A stretch of DNA of 64,000 bases from Symbiodinium kawagutii (GCA_009767595.1 VSDK01009485.1:66748-130747); one strand, 5' to 3'; counted from the stretch's first letter, positions 48,971 through 62,078 are shown. A program made the numbers and translations. The notes: generated by a model from the letters alone, not told the origin.

Positions 48971-49009
48971 ATTGATGGCTTGTAGTTTGACAATTACAAG
49001 CCATCAATT
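48971..49009. repeat. Hairpin abutting a family A foldback
   Basis: 'attgatggcttgta' and 'tacaagccatcaat' are a perfect 14-bp inverted repeat with an 11-base loop, directly to the left of the foldback element at 49,010. Confidence 0.75.
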
Positions 49010-50175
49010 GGTGGTTTCTCAAAATAGGGGTACCTCCAAATCATCGCTTCTTAGTCATTTGTACTAATAGACCAGCCATTTTTGGGGTACCCCTACTTTG
49101 AGAAACCCCAATTCACAATTACTTATCGCATTTGTCATTGTCAGCTGTGTAAGTCGTGTATGGGACTGTATGAGATATGTGAAGCTGATTTCATGCACGT
49201 CTGGGTTTCTGCTAAGAAACACCGGCGAAAGTGGGAAGAGCAATTGTTGGTTAGTAGTAGCGATTTAATGCTTGGTTGACGGCTGATTAATTAGTAACTA
49301 GCAACAAAACACGGGTTATGGAATTCCAGGAGTGAGTTCAGCTACCTCAACCATCGTGATATCCTGGGAGCTAACCCGAGCTGCATAGCGAGCCATTGGA
49401 TTTGCAATTCTGAGTTGTGATGGTTGTCATCCAAGTAAGTAAGAAGGACTGACATCGTAATCAATTGGTCATCAGGAATTCAGAGTTCCTGGTGGTTCGG
49501 GAACAAATCATGGTTAGTTCCCGGGAAATAGCCATTGTTCCAAACGGATGACTGAGCATGCCACAACTCGCCACTAACGCTGACCATTCTTCGCCATCGT
49601 CATCTCAAATCAACTGCCTTGAAAAATACATGATTTACAAACCGAATCAAGGATCCAAGACCACAACCATCAACCTACCAACGGCAACTATCAACTCCCC
49701 ATTGGCCATCAATAACCATTGACCACAGTTCAACCCTCAATTATCCCTAACCATCTACTTGGATGCGCAATCCCGACGGCTCGTAAGTGGTCACAAGTCC
49801 CATGGTTTCGTAACGGAATTAGTTCAGCTAGCAGCGGTTAATAACCTTTGCTAACATGATTTCTAGGGGTTAGTTCAGCTAGCAGCGGTGGGCCGGCAAT
49901 TGTAAGTTGGCTTAGTTCACCCCTACAACTGGTTGAAATCAGCCCAGTTAAGTTACACAAATAAAGCAACTAAGCTAAGTGGTTGGGCGCCCACCTTGTA
50001 CCAAACATGACGGGCTCACCATGGCCATCCTGGCACCGGCTCGATGGCCATGCTGAGCCACTCGATGCCCCACCTGCTGCTGGAGCCTGACTCCCAGGAT
50101 CCACCGGGTGCGGCCTGAGCGCCACAGGTTGATGGTGGGTTCATGGTGGTTAAATGGTGGTTAAATCGTTGAGAG

Positions 50176-50366
50176 GTGGAATGAGGGTTGAATGAGGGTT
50201 GAATGAGGGTTGAATGAGGGTTGAATGAGGGTTGAATGAGGGTTGAATGAGGGTTGAATGAGGGTTGAATGAGGGTTGAATGAGGGTTGAATGAGGGTTG
50301 AATGAGGGTTGAATGAGGGTTGAATGAGGGTTGAATGAGGGTTGAATGAGGGTTGAATGATGGTTT
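50176..50366 (+). repeat. 11-bp minisatellite (GAGGGTTGAAT)n
   Basis: About 16 near-perfect head-to-tail copies. Degenerate copies continue to about 50,450. The apparent Ser/Thr/Leu/Ile/Gln/Pro repeat protein on the minus strand is only this array read in frame (33 bp = 11 codons). Confidence 0.92.
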
Positions 50367-52499
50367 AGGTTTAGGATTCCTATGAGAAAGATGGGGTTAA
50401 TGACGGTTGATGGTTGAATGAGGGTTGAATGATCGTTGAATGATCGTTGAATGATGGTTAAATGGTGGTGAATCATGGCTAATGGTGTTTAGTGAGTGGC
50501 GTAAAGAAAGGTGCTTTCTCTGAGTCATGAGTGATCTATATGCTGGTTTAAGTGGTTTCAATGCGTAGGCTGATTAGAAGTAGTTCGTGGTGGTGGTTAT
50601 TGGTGGTTATTGGTTGGTGTTTTTTTGTCTTTGCCGATGAGCGTCGTCTGGGGCAGTGGGTGAGGTGAGATATGTCGTACCCCAATCACGCATATATTAC
50701 AGTAGTGGTTAACGGTGGTCAATGGTGGTGGAAGGCTTATGAGTCATGAGTCATGAGTGATCTGGCCGTCTATTTGCTGGTTGTGAGAGATCTTTCTGCT
50801 GGTTATAAGCGGTTTCAATGCGCATGGTACGTAGTACTCACCAGTGATTCATAGTGGTGAATTGGTTTTGATGCATAAAGTCACCTCAACATTGCCTACA
50901 CATTTTTTTCATATGGTGGTTTCTCCAGATAGGGGTACCCCCAGTTATCATCCTAGATCAATCATTGATGCTCACCCACAATATCTAGGGGTCTCCCACG
51001 GCTTAAGAAATTGCCATATCTGAATTGGTATATTCCTTATTCTTGCTACTAGTAGTTATTGGTCATTGCCCCCTATTATCAACCACATCCCCTATTTTGA
51101 GATCCCCCTATGGCTTAAGAAACCTTCAGATCCAGGACTGCCCTATGCACGGACTGCGCCCGCCTTGCTGTCATCCAGGTCGGAAACGCTTCTGAAGCGA
51201 CAGCTGGAGCGTTGATGGAAAATCCCTCAGGTGAAGGGTGATGAAGGCCAAATGAGCCGCAAAATGATGCTTGATGACCATGGTTGATGATGGTTAATGT
51301 GATGGTTGATGATGGTTATATAATGATGGTTAACGATGGTTAATGATGGTGAATGATGGACAATTATGATTGCTGATGTCTATTGATGGTCAATAATGGT
51401 TATGATTGTTTACTTGGTGGTTAATGCCAGTTAAATCATGGTTGATTGATGCATAATGATGGTTTCTGATGGTTCATTGATGCTGAACTGATGGTGATTT
51501 CATGGTGAATGGCTGACAATCATGGCCGGTAATGTCTAACTCATGGTAAATCAATACTGAGGCTAACTACTGGCTGTTGGTTTCAACCCCTATGAGAAAT
51601 ATGAGTCAACCATCCAACCATTCATTAATTCTAGGGAAAATCGAACTGTTTAAAACGACCAACCAGCTATAACTAACCACTATCAACCATAGTTAAGCAT
51701 AGAGAAACCTACTGGTTTAAAACAGATCAATTATTGTCAACCGTTCATGGTGACTTAATGGTTGACCATCATGAGTTTACAATGTGCAATCGTGACTTAA
51801 TGACTCACTGCTGGTTGATACTGGCTGTCATCAAGGTCTCATGGGGACGCCATGGTTGAGTACCCGGTACACAATCAAAGCTAATTACCGACGGATTCGA
51901 TGGATCATGATGGTTCTCTTCTCGTATAAATGATGGTTGATGTTCACAATGGGTCATGATGAACTGAATGGATGGCTAGCATGTGGTTCAAGAAAAAAAA
52001 GCAAATATCCTTAAATGCTCCATAATGACTATAGAGAACCGCATCAAATCCCATGCTTTGTCGATTTTACGGTAAATATCTAGAGTATATCAACAAATTC
52101 AACCATAAAATGGTCCGTGCTTCTATGCATATCTGGGAGAAAAAAACATATATGGTACAATTCTACCCAAGCTTCTGGTCAACACCATCTACCAGCACCA
52201 TGGAGTGGGAGACTTGTGCTGGTCCATGGTGGTGGCGCACCAACGATGGGACCCCGGGTACCTCCATGGCTATGCCAGCATCATTACACTACATGGTATT
52301 CTCGGCCTCGTATCTAGGATCAGAACCATAGTCAAATATCCTCACATGGCTGACTGTAAACTAATTGTTAAGCAACAAATGCTACTTACTTGCCTGAGTC
52401 CAACAACTTCTGTCCAACTTACTTACTTACTGACTTACTTACTTACTGACTTACTTGCATCAAATATCTATAGTCAACAAATCAAACTTCTTCTGAGCT

Positions 52500-52660
52500 A
52501 CCTTTGATTGCCATCCGCTACGGGTGAACTCCATGTGGCACCTCATTTCGCAGAGTGCCATGCGCGCTTGAAACTTGCGCAGGGCGCAACTCGTGGTTGG
52601 AACGTTAACCCGGAACGGATGAAGGTATGACGATGCCGTGTGTTCGACTCTTCCCATGGA
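52500..52660 (-). CDS. Exon-like island with donor site, unknown product
   Basis: The minus strand reads 'TTSCALRKFQARMALCEMRC' and 'MEFTRSGWQSK' and ends at a consensus donor (TCAAAG|GTAGCT). It is the best exon candidate in the 47-58 kb spacer. Partner exons were not found; product unknown. Confidence 0.4.
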
Positions 52661-55614
52661 GAAATGTAAAGATGTGTAAATATAGACATATACAATCATA
52701 TTCATATACCCAATCATGCAGATATGATTGAACTTTTGGTCTTCATGCAGCTCTATTGTACTAGAATCATAATTCTGCACAAACATGAACAAAAACAAAT
52801 CTATACGGCACAACTGCCGTTAGCATGGAACGTGAACAGCTACTTCTGGCTCAAAAGTAGGAAACTGATCTGAAACTGTGGGCCAAAACGGTTGAGAAAC
52901 GCATGGCATGGCAGCCAAATTTTGAGGTGTGACAAGTATCATGCATTTATCACAAGGATTAATCAGTGTTGCTAGATTAAACCATGGTCTATCATGCATC
53001 TATCTTAACCATGATTATCCATAGTCAAATTAATATCCCCCATGGTACAACATTCGTCAAACATAAACTACGTAAGTTGGCAACTAGTTAAATCGCAGAG
53101 CGTTTCCGAAACTGGTGAATAAACATTCCCAAGGCTGACTATGGTGAACTGCTGGTAGAGACGAACAACCTCGATAACATTGATCCTGGACTAACCAACC
53201 CATCTCTGGTCTATGAAGAGAGGATACTCCCAAGACACTATGGTTTTCTACGCACAAATCTATACACACAATGCAGTTGAATCTTGACAGGTGACTAACC
53301 TATCATCCATTGGCGACCATTACCACAATTCATTAGCTTTACTCATGGTACAGTAATGTGCCAGTTCCCTAGATAATCCACCATTTTTGCGGATTGCGTT
53401 AGGGACTGCCGATTGGCACTGATGTTTGAGGCAGTGATAGGCAAGTCAGTTGGACTCATTGCGTACTTGATCAAACGCAGTGGATAACTTCGTGTAGGGT
53501 TGATTTTGAAGCTATGTTGATGAAGCTATGTTGATGGTCAACTATTGGCCACTGTCAGGCTGAATTGGGTATCTAGCTATTTAGTTGATCACCATCAAAA
53601 CGTGGACACTCAGCCTGCCCAATTCAGAGATGATCAAACCCAGCAGGTTCTTCAGCCTGACGGTGGCAGCGAAAGGTCCGATTTTTCTTTGGCAGTCGGG
53701 GCTGCTGTTGGGCAGTCAAAGTCGTAGCCTTTTGGGGCTGCTCTCCTGGCAATGTGAGGACTGCTCAAACAGGTGGTGATTCCCATCCCCAGCATGGTGA
53801 ACGATGCTCAACAATGGTTCATAGCTAACTAATGAGGGATAATAGCCAGGAGTACTGCACATGTTGAACAACGACTGGTTTGTCCAAAAATGGTGTTCCT
53901 CCGAACTGTTGTGGTGTACCTGTTGAACATGTTTATGAACTTAGATGGTACTTGCAGGTACCATCATAGACATGGACAAAGCCACATGTCAATACTGAAT
54001 CACTTTTTTGGAACATGTCAGATGGGCATCCAAGGTCTACAGCATCCCCCATTCTACGGAGGGTGGCCATTTTCACAGTCCCTAAAAACATGTTCTGTCC
54101 CCACAATCGCCTCACTGGACCCTACTTTTCCACAAGCAAAGAATTCTCGTCCATGCGCCTGCGAGGCTCTGTCTGGCCGTTGGCTTCCAAAAGTGCTGGT
54201 GATGAAGTGGATTTATCTGCCTGACTGATGGATACTCAAACATTTGAGTAAGGACATGTTCCCTCTTCACGAATCAAATATTCAAAAGGATCCACATTCA
54301 GAGTCGGCTCTGCATAGGTCTGTTTATTGCAACACTGTTTGTGTGAATCAAAGTTTTGCAATAAATACTCACAAAACAAGCCCGTACAAGCCAATTGTAA
54401 GCTTATTCTTCCACTATCAAAACTAGTTTTACACCTAACAATGCCTATACTCATTGGAAGTGTGCTCAGACCCGATTTGCTGCCAGGGCGCCATCCCGGA
54501 ATTGGAAATCCAAGGGGTGGATTCACTTCGTAGAGTTGTGTCAGCCAATCATTTCATATGTGGATAAAAATTGCTATCCATTTCTGATAGCTGTGCATAT
54601 CGTGGTGATACACTTGAAAAATAGGTGATTGATAAACACTATATGGTACTTCAACTACCAACTACATCGATCAACTTGCCTTTTGTAGCTGGCAGTATCC
54701 CAGTTATCGATTCCGGGACACTAGAATCCTGTATCAGCTAGCTCTGGCCAATACAAACATTTACTTTACATCATCAGTGTTTGCCATCAATCACGAAGAG
54801 TTGTCACAATTGCATGACCACCAAAATTCCCTCTGATTGACCATGATTAACAATTGCAACTCGTTCCTATGAAACATTAATTGGTCCAAGCTTAAAAGAG
54901 TCAAAACGATGCTCTCTTCTTGTTCTTATTCAACATTGCGAGTGGCACAGTGTGATGAAGTGTATCGTTTGTTCCTCTTATCACCTTGATGATCAAACAT
55001 GAGCCATACTAAACCATTGGTTACCAACCCTTGGTTATTAACCGTTGGCCATGCTTTCTAATGACCCATACCATCCAACAGCCACAGAAGTGATTCCTAC
55101 CCGTGTCAGCCATCATAGGCAACTGTTCCCGCTGGCGCTCCTGAGTCTGGTCGGCGCTCCTAGCATGGCAAAGAGATGGAAGAGGACACATCAACAGCAG
55201 GTCATTTGGTGGTTTCTTGAAGAGGAGGACCCCCCAAAATGGATGGTTTGCAGATATAGATGGCTAATAAACTCAATTATGAATTTACATTTGGCACAGG
55301 GGTACCCCGAAATCATCTACAGTAATTTTTTTGGCAAAAAATCAACGATTTTTGGGGTTTCCCTATTTTTGAGAAACCCAGGTTATTTAGTGCTGATTCA
55401 ACGGCTGGTCCATGGTGAATGACGGGCATCTTAATGGTAATTCAAAAGCTAATTAATGGTTATTCCAATAGGGGTTTCTGTTCATCCCATTTCATCCCTT
55501 GCTCACTACCAGCCATTTTTACACAAACCTAAAACTGATGAACAACTCTAAAAACTATCTCAACTTTGCAGCATCTCAAAATCTACGAGGGTTGATTGGA
55601 AACGGATAGCTACT

Positions 55615-55815
55615 TACAGGGTTCAGGAATATCAGAGCCAAACCGAGTGCCCAAGATCAACAGCGAGTATTCACTACTTGGAGCTGCAGCGAACTGGGAT
55701 ACAAGCATGCTGAATGAACCTGTGGGTGAACTTAGCCCCACAACCATGACCAAGAGGGAATACACATCCAAGAAGTTGGTTGGTGGTGCTAAACATGTGT
55801 CAAATACTTGGATCA
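55615..55815 (-). CDS. Exon-like island, unknown product
   Basis: The minus strand reads a hydrophobic, protein-like segment ('FLDVYSLLVMVVGLSSPTGS', 'SMLVSQFAAAPSSEYSLLIL'), which could be a membrane segment. The plus strand is also open and hydrophilic, so the strand is uncertain. Confidence 0.25.
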
Positions 55816-57429
55816 TCTGTGGTAGGAAGTAGTCAGTTGGTTAATATCATTCCATACCATTGCCATCAACCGTCCTTGACCACTATGGACTGTCAATTCA
55901 TCAACGATGAACAATTAATTATCAACTATTGTTAATCATGAATGAAACATTCAACCGCCATCAATCAATACCATGAACAGTTCGTATAACTTCTCGTCAA
56001 TTACTACTGTACCATTCATGAGTAATCAATTAAAGATTAATGTAATGGTTGAAAACTCGTACCGCAAATGTTTGGTGAAACCATTACCATTACCCATCAT
56101 CAATTGACAGCGAAATACCCATCAATTAGTACACATTGATTAGTTGGTTGCTAAAGTTTTCGGTGAGTACCATTACCCATCAGTTAGTACCCATCAGTCA
56201 GCACCACTACATCTGGTTGGTGGTTTCGACCTCTATGAAAAATATTAGTCAACCAACCAATGGTTAATAACTACTAGGGAAAACAAAAAATGTCAATCAA
56301 ACCATCAACCAGCTTGTATTGCTGGTTATCCCCCATAGTTAATCACTATTAGTCATAGAAAATCCCATGGTTTCTCTAAAAAAACCACCATCCAGACATT
56401 GATTGGTGGGTTGATCACGGTGGAATTCAACGCTTGGTCGCACTGGGAAAGAGCGCCGCTCCGCCTGGACGAAGAAGAATCACAGCTGCCGTCCTGAGCC
56501 CGGCGGATGGACGGGCTGGCCCATGCAGCCACATGCTTGCACTGGGTGCTTACGCATCTTGGTACAACTATATAATTTGCAGGAATGATTCAAGCAAGAA
56601 TTGACTGTCATGTGACATGTGCAATTAAATCATCAACATGTTCATGCGTCTTGGCCTGCCATAGTTCATAATTACTGTCAGCAATGACCAACCGGTTTGA
56701 ACCAACTTCGACCATTGATGACATCGTTGTTTAGAACCGGCGTGTGTCATTGTCGGTATCTAAGTACCCATACATCCAAAAAATGTATTACGCATTGGTT
56801 AGCGGAATGCGAGTCGAAACTTGTTGAACACACAATTTGAACAACAATTCAACCATGTTGAACTATTGAAAAAAAACTGCCAACGAGCCACTACCAAAAT
56901 CAACCATCAGCTGCCACAACTCACATTAATTCACCACTACATCATTCATCATTCACCCACTATCAGCCACCTTCTAGCAAACATTTCACTCACAATAGCT
57001 ACAACTAAAACCATTCTTAATAGGCAAAAATCATCAACCAACACCACTATTCGGATCAACTATCAAAAATAAGTTTCGATCATCATTATCATCGTTATTA
57101 TACTCATATTCATGAACATCAACCATCACCACCACCACCACCATCATCATCATCAACCATGATGTTGGTTCTTACGCCCTATATTCCCCTATATTCAACA
57201 ATTCATCCATCATTATGTTGATTTTTACGCCCTATATTCCCCTATCATCAACAACTAAAAAACTAGCAATTAACACCATTGGTGGATCATCATCATCATC
57301 ATCATAATCATCTTCATCATCATCAACCATCGTCAACCATCATCAACCATCACCAACCATCACCAACCATCACCAACCATCATATTCAACCTCATTCACC
57401 ACTATGAATCATCAACCCAGCATCCCAAC

Positions 57430-57562
57430 CATCTGCCGTAGACCCCCTGGGCCTGCACTAAGCGCCTTCGGCAGTGCCGCGAGGCTTGCAGGCTCTCACG
57501 GAAAGCGCGACGCAGACGATCTGGCAGCGAAACAGCTTGTAGAAATGATGAAACAGTGGTGA
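57430..57562 (+). CDS. Exon-like island, unknown product
   Basis: A GC-rich patch reading 'SAFGSAARLAGSHGKRDADD' then LAAKQLVEMMKQW and a stop. It may be a terminal exon. Unrecognised. Confidence 0.3.
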
Positions 57563-58867
57563 ATTGGGAAGCATTGGTTAATCATGATTATTAGGGCGAA
57601 CAGTGGTTAGTATATATATATATATAATTAGAATTTTACATATATATATATATATACCGAAATTCAAAAAAAATATATATATATATATAAATATACTTAT
57701 TCATTTGTTTGGTGTCTTGAACAAAGACTAATACTGTGCTATAGTGTGTATGCGTATGAAGAAATAGATATCCATGTATATATATATATATATTTATGTA
57801 TATATGTTTAAATATAATGAAATGCATAGCATAGTGATTAAAAAGTGCTGGGTAATGGTGGTGAATCCTAGTTTAACAATGGTTAATGCTGGTTGATGAC
57901 GGTGGTGAATAACAATGAATGCAGCGAATGATAGTTGTAAAACACTTAATGGTAATAGATATAATGACAGTTGAGAATAACAGATGAATTGTGAGTAGTG
58001 ACGAATAGCGGTTGATAGTGATGATAATGATCTATACCGATGATATTCACTGATGATAGGGATCAATGATGATTAAAATGGTTAATGATAGCGGCTAATG
58101 GATGGTGAATTGAAAAGCTACTAGTGGTCAATTGTGGTGAAAAATTGGTTCATGATTAGCTATAATCGTCAATAGTAAACATATTGATTGATAGAAACAA
58201 TGCCCATGCAAGTAGTTGCTAGATAATAATTAAAATGGCAACACATGACGAATGATAGTTAATAATATTGAACATGATTGTGAATGAGCTTAATATCGTT
58301 CATGACCATGATAATCAGTAGGATTAAGAATAAAATCATCATTCAGTGTTAATCTATAGCCTGCCACCGATCTGCTGCTGGTAGCGGCCAACGACGGTTG
58401 ATGGTGGCGAGGTATGTCGGGTTTGATAATGGCTTGTATGGCTTAACATGGCTTGTAATGGTCTACCGGCAAGCAAGTGGATTTGAAATGAATGGTGGGC
58501 AATGTTGCCCAAATTCCCAAAACATGCGCTAATCAAGTGGAAAACAAAAAAACAAATAAAACCACAAAAAGAATTAAACGTTGGTGTCATAGTGGGTAAA
58601 ACAAATAGTTGATAGTGACTCATAGTGAATTGCTTCAAGACTGGCAATACTAAACAGGAATTGGCATGTGCGTTACTTATCCCAATGGCAAAGACATAAC
58701 CAAGGTGCTGAAATAATATAACTAATGATCAAGCAAAACATAACCAATGATCTATCCATAGCAGCTCCTTAGAGCCTGCAAAGGTCCCCCACTCTCTTAT
58801 ACAATTTCCAGGCTGAAAGCCCAGTGAAAACGCTGCTCACAACTGTTTTTTTCTCCGCGCTGTTCGT

Positions 58868-59251
58868 GTGCTTCAGCAGCCGCCTGCCATGCGAACTCGG
58901 GCACGCCCACATCAGGTTTTGGAATTGAGACTGGAATTCTATATCCAACCATGTGTCTATGAATTTGGGAACTTGCGTTGTGCTGACAAACAATCTAGCA
59001 AAACCTTTTGCAACAAAAAAGACTTGAAGATGCACAAACATGTTGGCAACCAAGTACATTCTGTTAAAATGAAACCCCTTTTGGAATATCTGTCCGCGAT
59101 GCCAAAAGCTGATATAATCAACGATTCATTTCAATCACAAGCGGCAGCGGCGACCAAAGCTGAACTGCTCAGGGCTGCTTTTTTCCGCGGATCTTCCCCC
59201 GATCTGCTTCTCACACAGCTTCGCTGCGTGGTCCCCATGTGGCTCCCCTAG
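58868..59251 (+). CDS. Small ORF in duplicated unit 1, unknown product
   Basis: A 127-residue frame ending LRCVVPMWLP and TAG. It has reasonable protein-like composition in the second half ('LEYLSAMPKADIINDSF', 'TKAELLRAAFFRGSSPDLLL') and could be the last exon of a longer gene. The same codons recur at about 59,787-60,170 in unit 2. Not recognised. Confidence 0.35.
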   Translation: MLQQPPAMRTRARPHQVLELRLEFYIQPCVYEFGNLRCADKQSSKTFCNKKDLKMHKHVGNQVHSVKMKPLLEYLSAMPKADIINDSFQSQAAAATKAELLRAAFFRGSSPDLLLTQLRCVVPMWLP

Positions 59252-59295
59252 ATGAACAAAAAAATGCAAGAGGCTAGGATAAGGCTAGGCATAGG

Positions 59296-59511
59296 CTAGG
59301 CTACAGGAAGCAGCGGCTCTGCTTCCTGGTCAACAGTTCGCAGCCATTGAAGGACAGGCTTTACATTGCTCACTTGCACTGGAGCTACCTTCTGAAATTT
59401 TTGGCAAACGATGGATGAAAATTGGTTTGCAGGCACCGCGGGCTTACCATTGACATCCTTCTGCGACAAGCGGCGCTGGAACCATTGAGGTGTGGAACCG
59501 ATGAAGGCTCC
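59296..59511 (-). CDS. Terminal exon-like ORF (minus strand) in unit 1, unknown product
   Basis: The minus strand shows an acceptor (GCATGCTAG|GGAGCC) followed by 71 codons, 'GAFIGSTPQWFQRRLSQKDV' and 'NVKPVLQWLRTVDQEAEPLL', to TAG. The composition is strongly protein-like. The same exon is at 60,215-60,430. The upstream exon would be at higher coordinates but was not identified. Confidence 0.4.
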   Translation of the reverse strand, partial: GAFIGSTPQWFQRRLSQKDVNGKPAVPANQFSSIVCQKFQKVAPVQVSNVKPVLQWLRTVDQEAEPLLPVA

Positions 59512-59747
59512 CTAGCATGCATAATTCATGCCCAGGCTTGCTCTTGAACCATTCTTGAGCCCTGCAGCGAGAGACCGGACACAGACCGCACTCACCAAGA
59601 TCGAAAAATTGATGAAAGAGCTCTCAATGAAGCTTTCTGAGACCCAGACAATCACTTGTGAAGCAGCGCCGGGCAGAGCCGGAAGAGATCAACGCAATCT
59701 CTCTGACCAAAAAAAAAAGCCAGCGGGGACATGCGAGATACATGCGA

Positions 59748-60653
59748 AACGCTGCTCACAACTGTTTTTTTCTCCGCGCTGTTCGTGTGCTTCAGCAGCC
59801 GCCTGCCATGCGAACTCGGGCACGCCCACATCAGGTTTTGGAATTGAGACTGGAATTCTATATCCAACCATGTGTCTATGAATTTGGGAACTTGCGTTGT
59901 GCTGACAAACAATCTAGCAAAACCTTTTGCAACAAAAAAGACTTGAAGATGCACAAACATGTTGGCAACCAAGTACATTCTGTTAAAATGAAACCCCTTT
60001 TGGAATATCTGTCCGCGATGCCAAAAGCTGATATAATCAACGATTCATTTCAATCACAAGCGGCAGCGGCGACCAAAGCTGAACTGCTCAGGGCTGCTTT
60101 TTTCCGCGGATCTTCCCCCGATCTGCTTCTCACACAGCTTCGCTGCGTGGTCCCCATGTGGCTCCCCTAGATGAACAAAAAAATGCAAGAGGCTAGGATA
60201 AGGCTAGGCATAGGCTAGGCTACAGGAAGCAGCGGCTCTGCTTCCTGGTCAACAGTTCGCAGCCATTGAAGGACAGGCTTTACATTGCTCACTTGCACTG
60301 GAGCTACCTTCTGAAATTTTTGGCAAACGATGGATGAAAATTGGTTTGCAGGCACCGCGGGCTTACCATTGACATCCTTCTGCGACAAGCGGCGCTGGAA
60401 CCATTGAGGTGTGGAACCGATGAAGGCTCCCTAGCATGCATAATTCATGCCCAGGCTTGCTCTTGAACCATTCTTGAGCCCTGCAGCGAGAGACCGGACA
60501 CAGACCGCACTCACCAAGATCGAAAAATTGATGAAAGAGCTCTCAATGAAGCTTCAATCACTTGTGAAGCAGCGCCGGGCAGAGCCGGAAGAGATCAACG
60601 CAATCTCTCTGACCAAAAAAAAAAGCCAGCGGGGACATGCGAGATACATGCGA
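59748..60653 (+). repeat. Tandem duplication, unit 2 (906 bp)
   Basis: A second copy of 58,829-59,747, shorter by 13 bp. In this copy the plus-strand frame at 60,447-60,662 ('TALTKIEKLMKELSMKLQSL') runs through; in unit 1 the 13-bp difference shifts it. Confidence 0.92.
60215..60430 (-). CDS. Terminal exon-like ORF (minus strand) in unit 2, unknown product
   Basis: A duplicate of 59,296-59,511 with the same acceptor and stop and no visible differences. See that entry for composition. Confidence 0.4.
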   Translation of the reverse strand, partial: GAFIGSTPQWFQRRLSQKDVNGKPAVPANQFSSIVCQKFQKVAPVQVSNVKPVLQWLRTVDQEAEPLLPVA

Positions 60654-60829
60654 GTTGAGTAGACATCTAACCATACCGTACCGAGCTTATACCGAGCTTA
60701 TATCACCTATACCGAAGTTTTTTTGTATATTTTGGCAAGGACGTATAGTCCACTCTCTTTTATAGGATTAAGGAGCTGCTATGATCTATCCTAAGACAGG
60801 GATAAGTTGGGGTTTGTAACTTGGATATG

Positions 60830-60960
60830 ATCAAGGTAGTACAGTGAATCCTCTGAGGTGGCTCACAATTCCTATCCATGTACCATCGGGTGCACATCCC
60901 AGTACGAACCGCCAAGAATTTGCATGCTTCCGCATTGAAATTGGGAGCAAAGTGACACAA
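60830..60960 (-). CDS. Exon-like island, cysteine-containing, unknown product
   Basis: The minus strand reads 'CHFAPNFNAEACKFLAVRTG' and 'RWYMDRNCEPPQRIHC' in a spacer otherwise AT-rich. No secure splice signals were found. Confidence 0.25.
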
Positions 60961-61159
60961 ATACTCATGGTTGACACACAGTCCCCAATTTCACCATGAA
61001 CATCTGGTGACCTTCAGAATGGGCGCTTCAATGACAGCGGGATCTCCAATGAACCATCATTCGGCTCCAATACCCAAATAGATTCTCTATACTTGTTGGA
61101 TCTTTATATCTGCTATTTCTTCTACCGTGTTGTTGGTTATTGTTAGGGTTATCAGGAAT

Positions 61160-61345
61160 CTCATGGAATCAATGAAGCGTCATGTCTTCCAAAAGATTCT
61201 GAACAAAAGTCCACTGATTTGGAGACACCCACGAGCCACGTGGCACCTGCTTGTTGGCTGGAGAGAGGGAAGGGCTCCGAATGCTCCGGGCTTTCCTGAG
61301 AAGCGGCGAAGGATGCGTCCATCGACATATGCTGATTGACCATGG
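61160..61345 (-). CDS. Exon-like island, unknown product
   Basis: The minus strand reads 'DASFAASQESPEHSEPFPLS' and 'VGVSKSVDFCSESFGRHDAS'. The plus strand is also open. Low support. Confidence 0.25.
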
Positions 61346-61885
61346 AAATAAAAATCAGTAACGGTTGATAGTGATTCAAAAGAATTGTAAAGTGATAGAA
61401 CAATATGGTTAATTGACGGTTGTCAACCGTGACTATCGCACTCATGTTAACGTAAATAATGTGATCATTTTGATTTCAAGAGTGCTACAAACGGTTAACA
61501 GAACCGTGAATTACGGTCAGGCATAGTCAGTAATATTTGATGATGCTCAGGATCAATTCAGCAAACAAGAATCACAAAATGCAATCTCGACATGCTGGCG
61601 GTACCCATGAACCTTGCTGCAAGTGCTGGTGCTCTAATTTGTACAGTCACCCGCCATTAATCATTAAATGCGATCAAGCAATAATTTCAGGCATCTTTAG
61701 GCATTATCATATGACCGTTCAATACCGTTCATCGCACTGATTGCCGCTGCGTCACATCATGTAAAACCATGCCATTCATTCTTAACCTTTAAATGGGGGT
61801 GTTTCTCAAAGTAGGGGGGGCCCCCGAATCATCATTTGTATTAACCATTTGTAGCAATCGACCATTGATATCTTTGGGGCTATAC

Positions 61886-62078
<193 letters not shown>

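Larger units (their letters stand above)
46987..58700. other. Repeat-rich spacer with scattered exon-like islands
   Basis: Dominated by variants of ATGGTTGATGATGG and AACCATCAACCAT, family A foldbacks (49,010, 50,915, 55,208), family B foldbacks (51,571, 56,213), an 11-bp minisatellite (50,176-50,366), CAT triplets (57,275-57,390) and TA arrays (57,608-57,795). GC-rich islands at 47,480-47,640, 50,020-50,130, 53,620-53,780, 54,010-54,200 and 56,400-56,530 are open on one or both strands but lack secure splice signals. Confidence 0.5.
58829..59747 (+). repeat. Tandem duplication, unit 1 (919 bp)
   Basis: Starts 'aacgctgctcacaac' and ends 'gatacatgcga', directly followed by unit 2. Identical by eye to unit 2 except for 13 extra bases near 59,638 (tctgagacccaga). 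Confidence 0.92.

Noticed and set aside
50176..50366. CRISPR array or telomere repeat
   Set aside because: No unique spacers between repeats, and the unit GAGGGTTGAAT is not a known telomere repeat; the context is eukaryotic.
50150..50476. Repetitive Ser/Thr/Leu/Ile/Gln/Pro protein
   Set aside because: Produced by an 11-bp minisatellite; no non-repeat coding part.
59580..59620. Consensus GTGAGT donor on the minus strand
   Set aside because: All minus-strand frames leading into it have stops, while the plus strand is open; probably coincidence.
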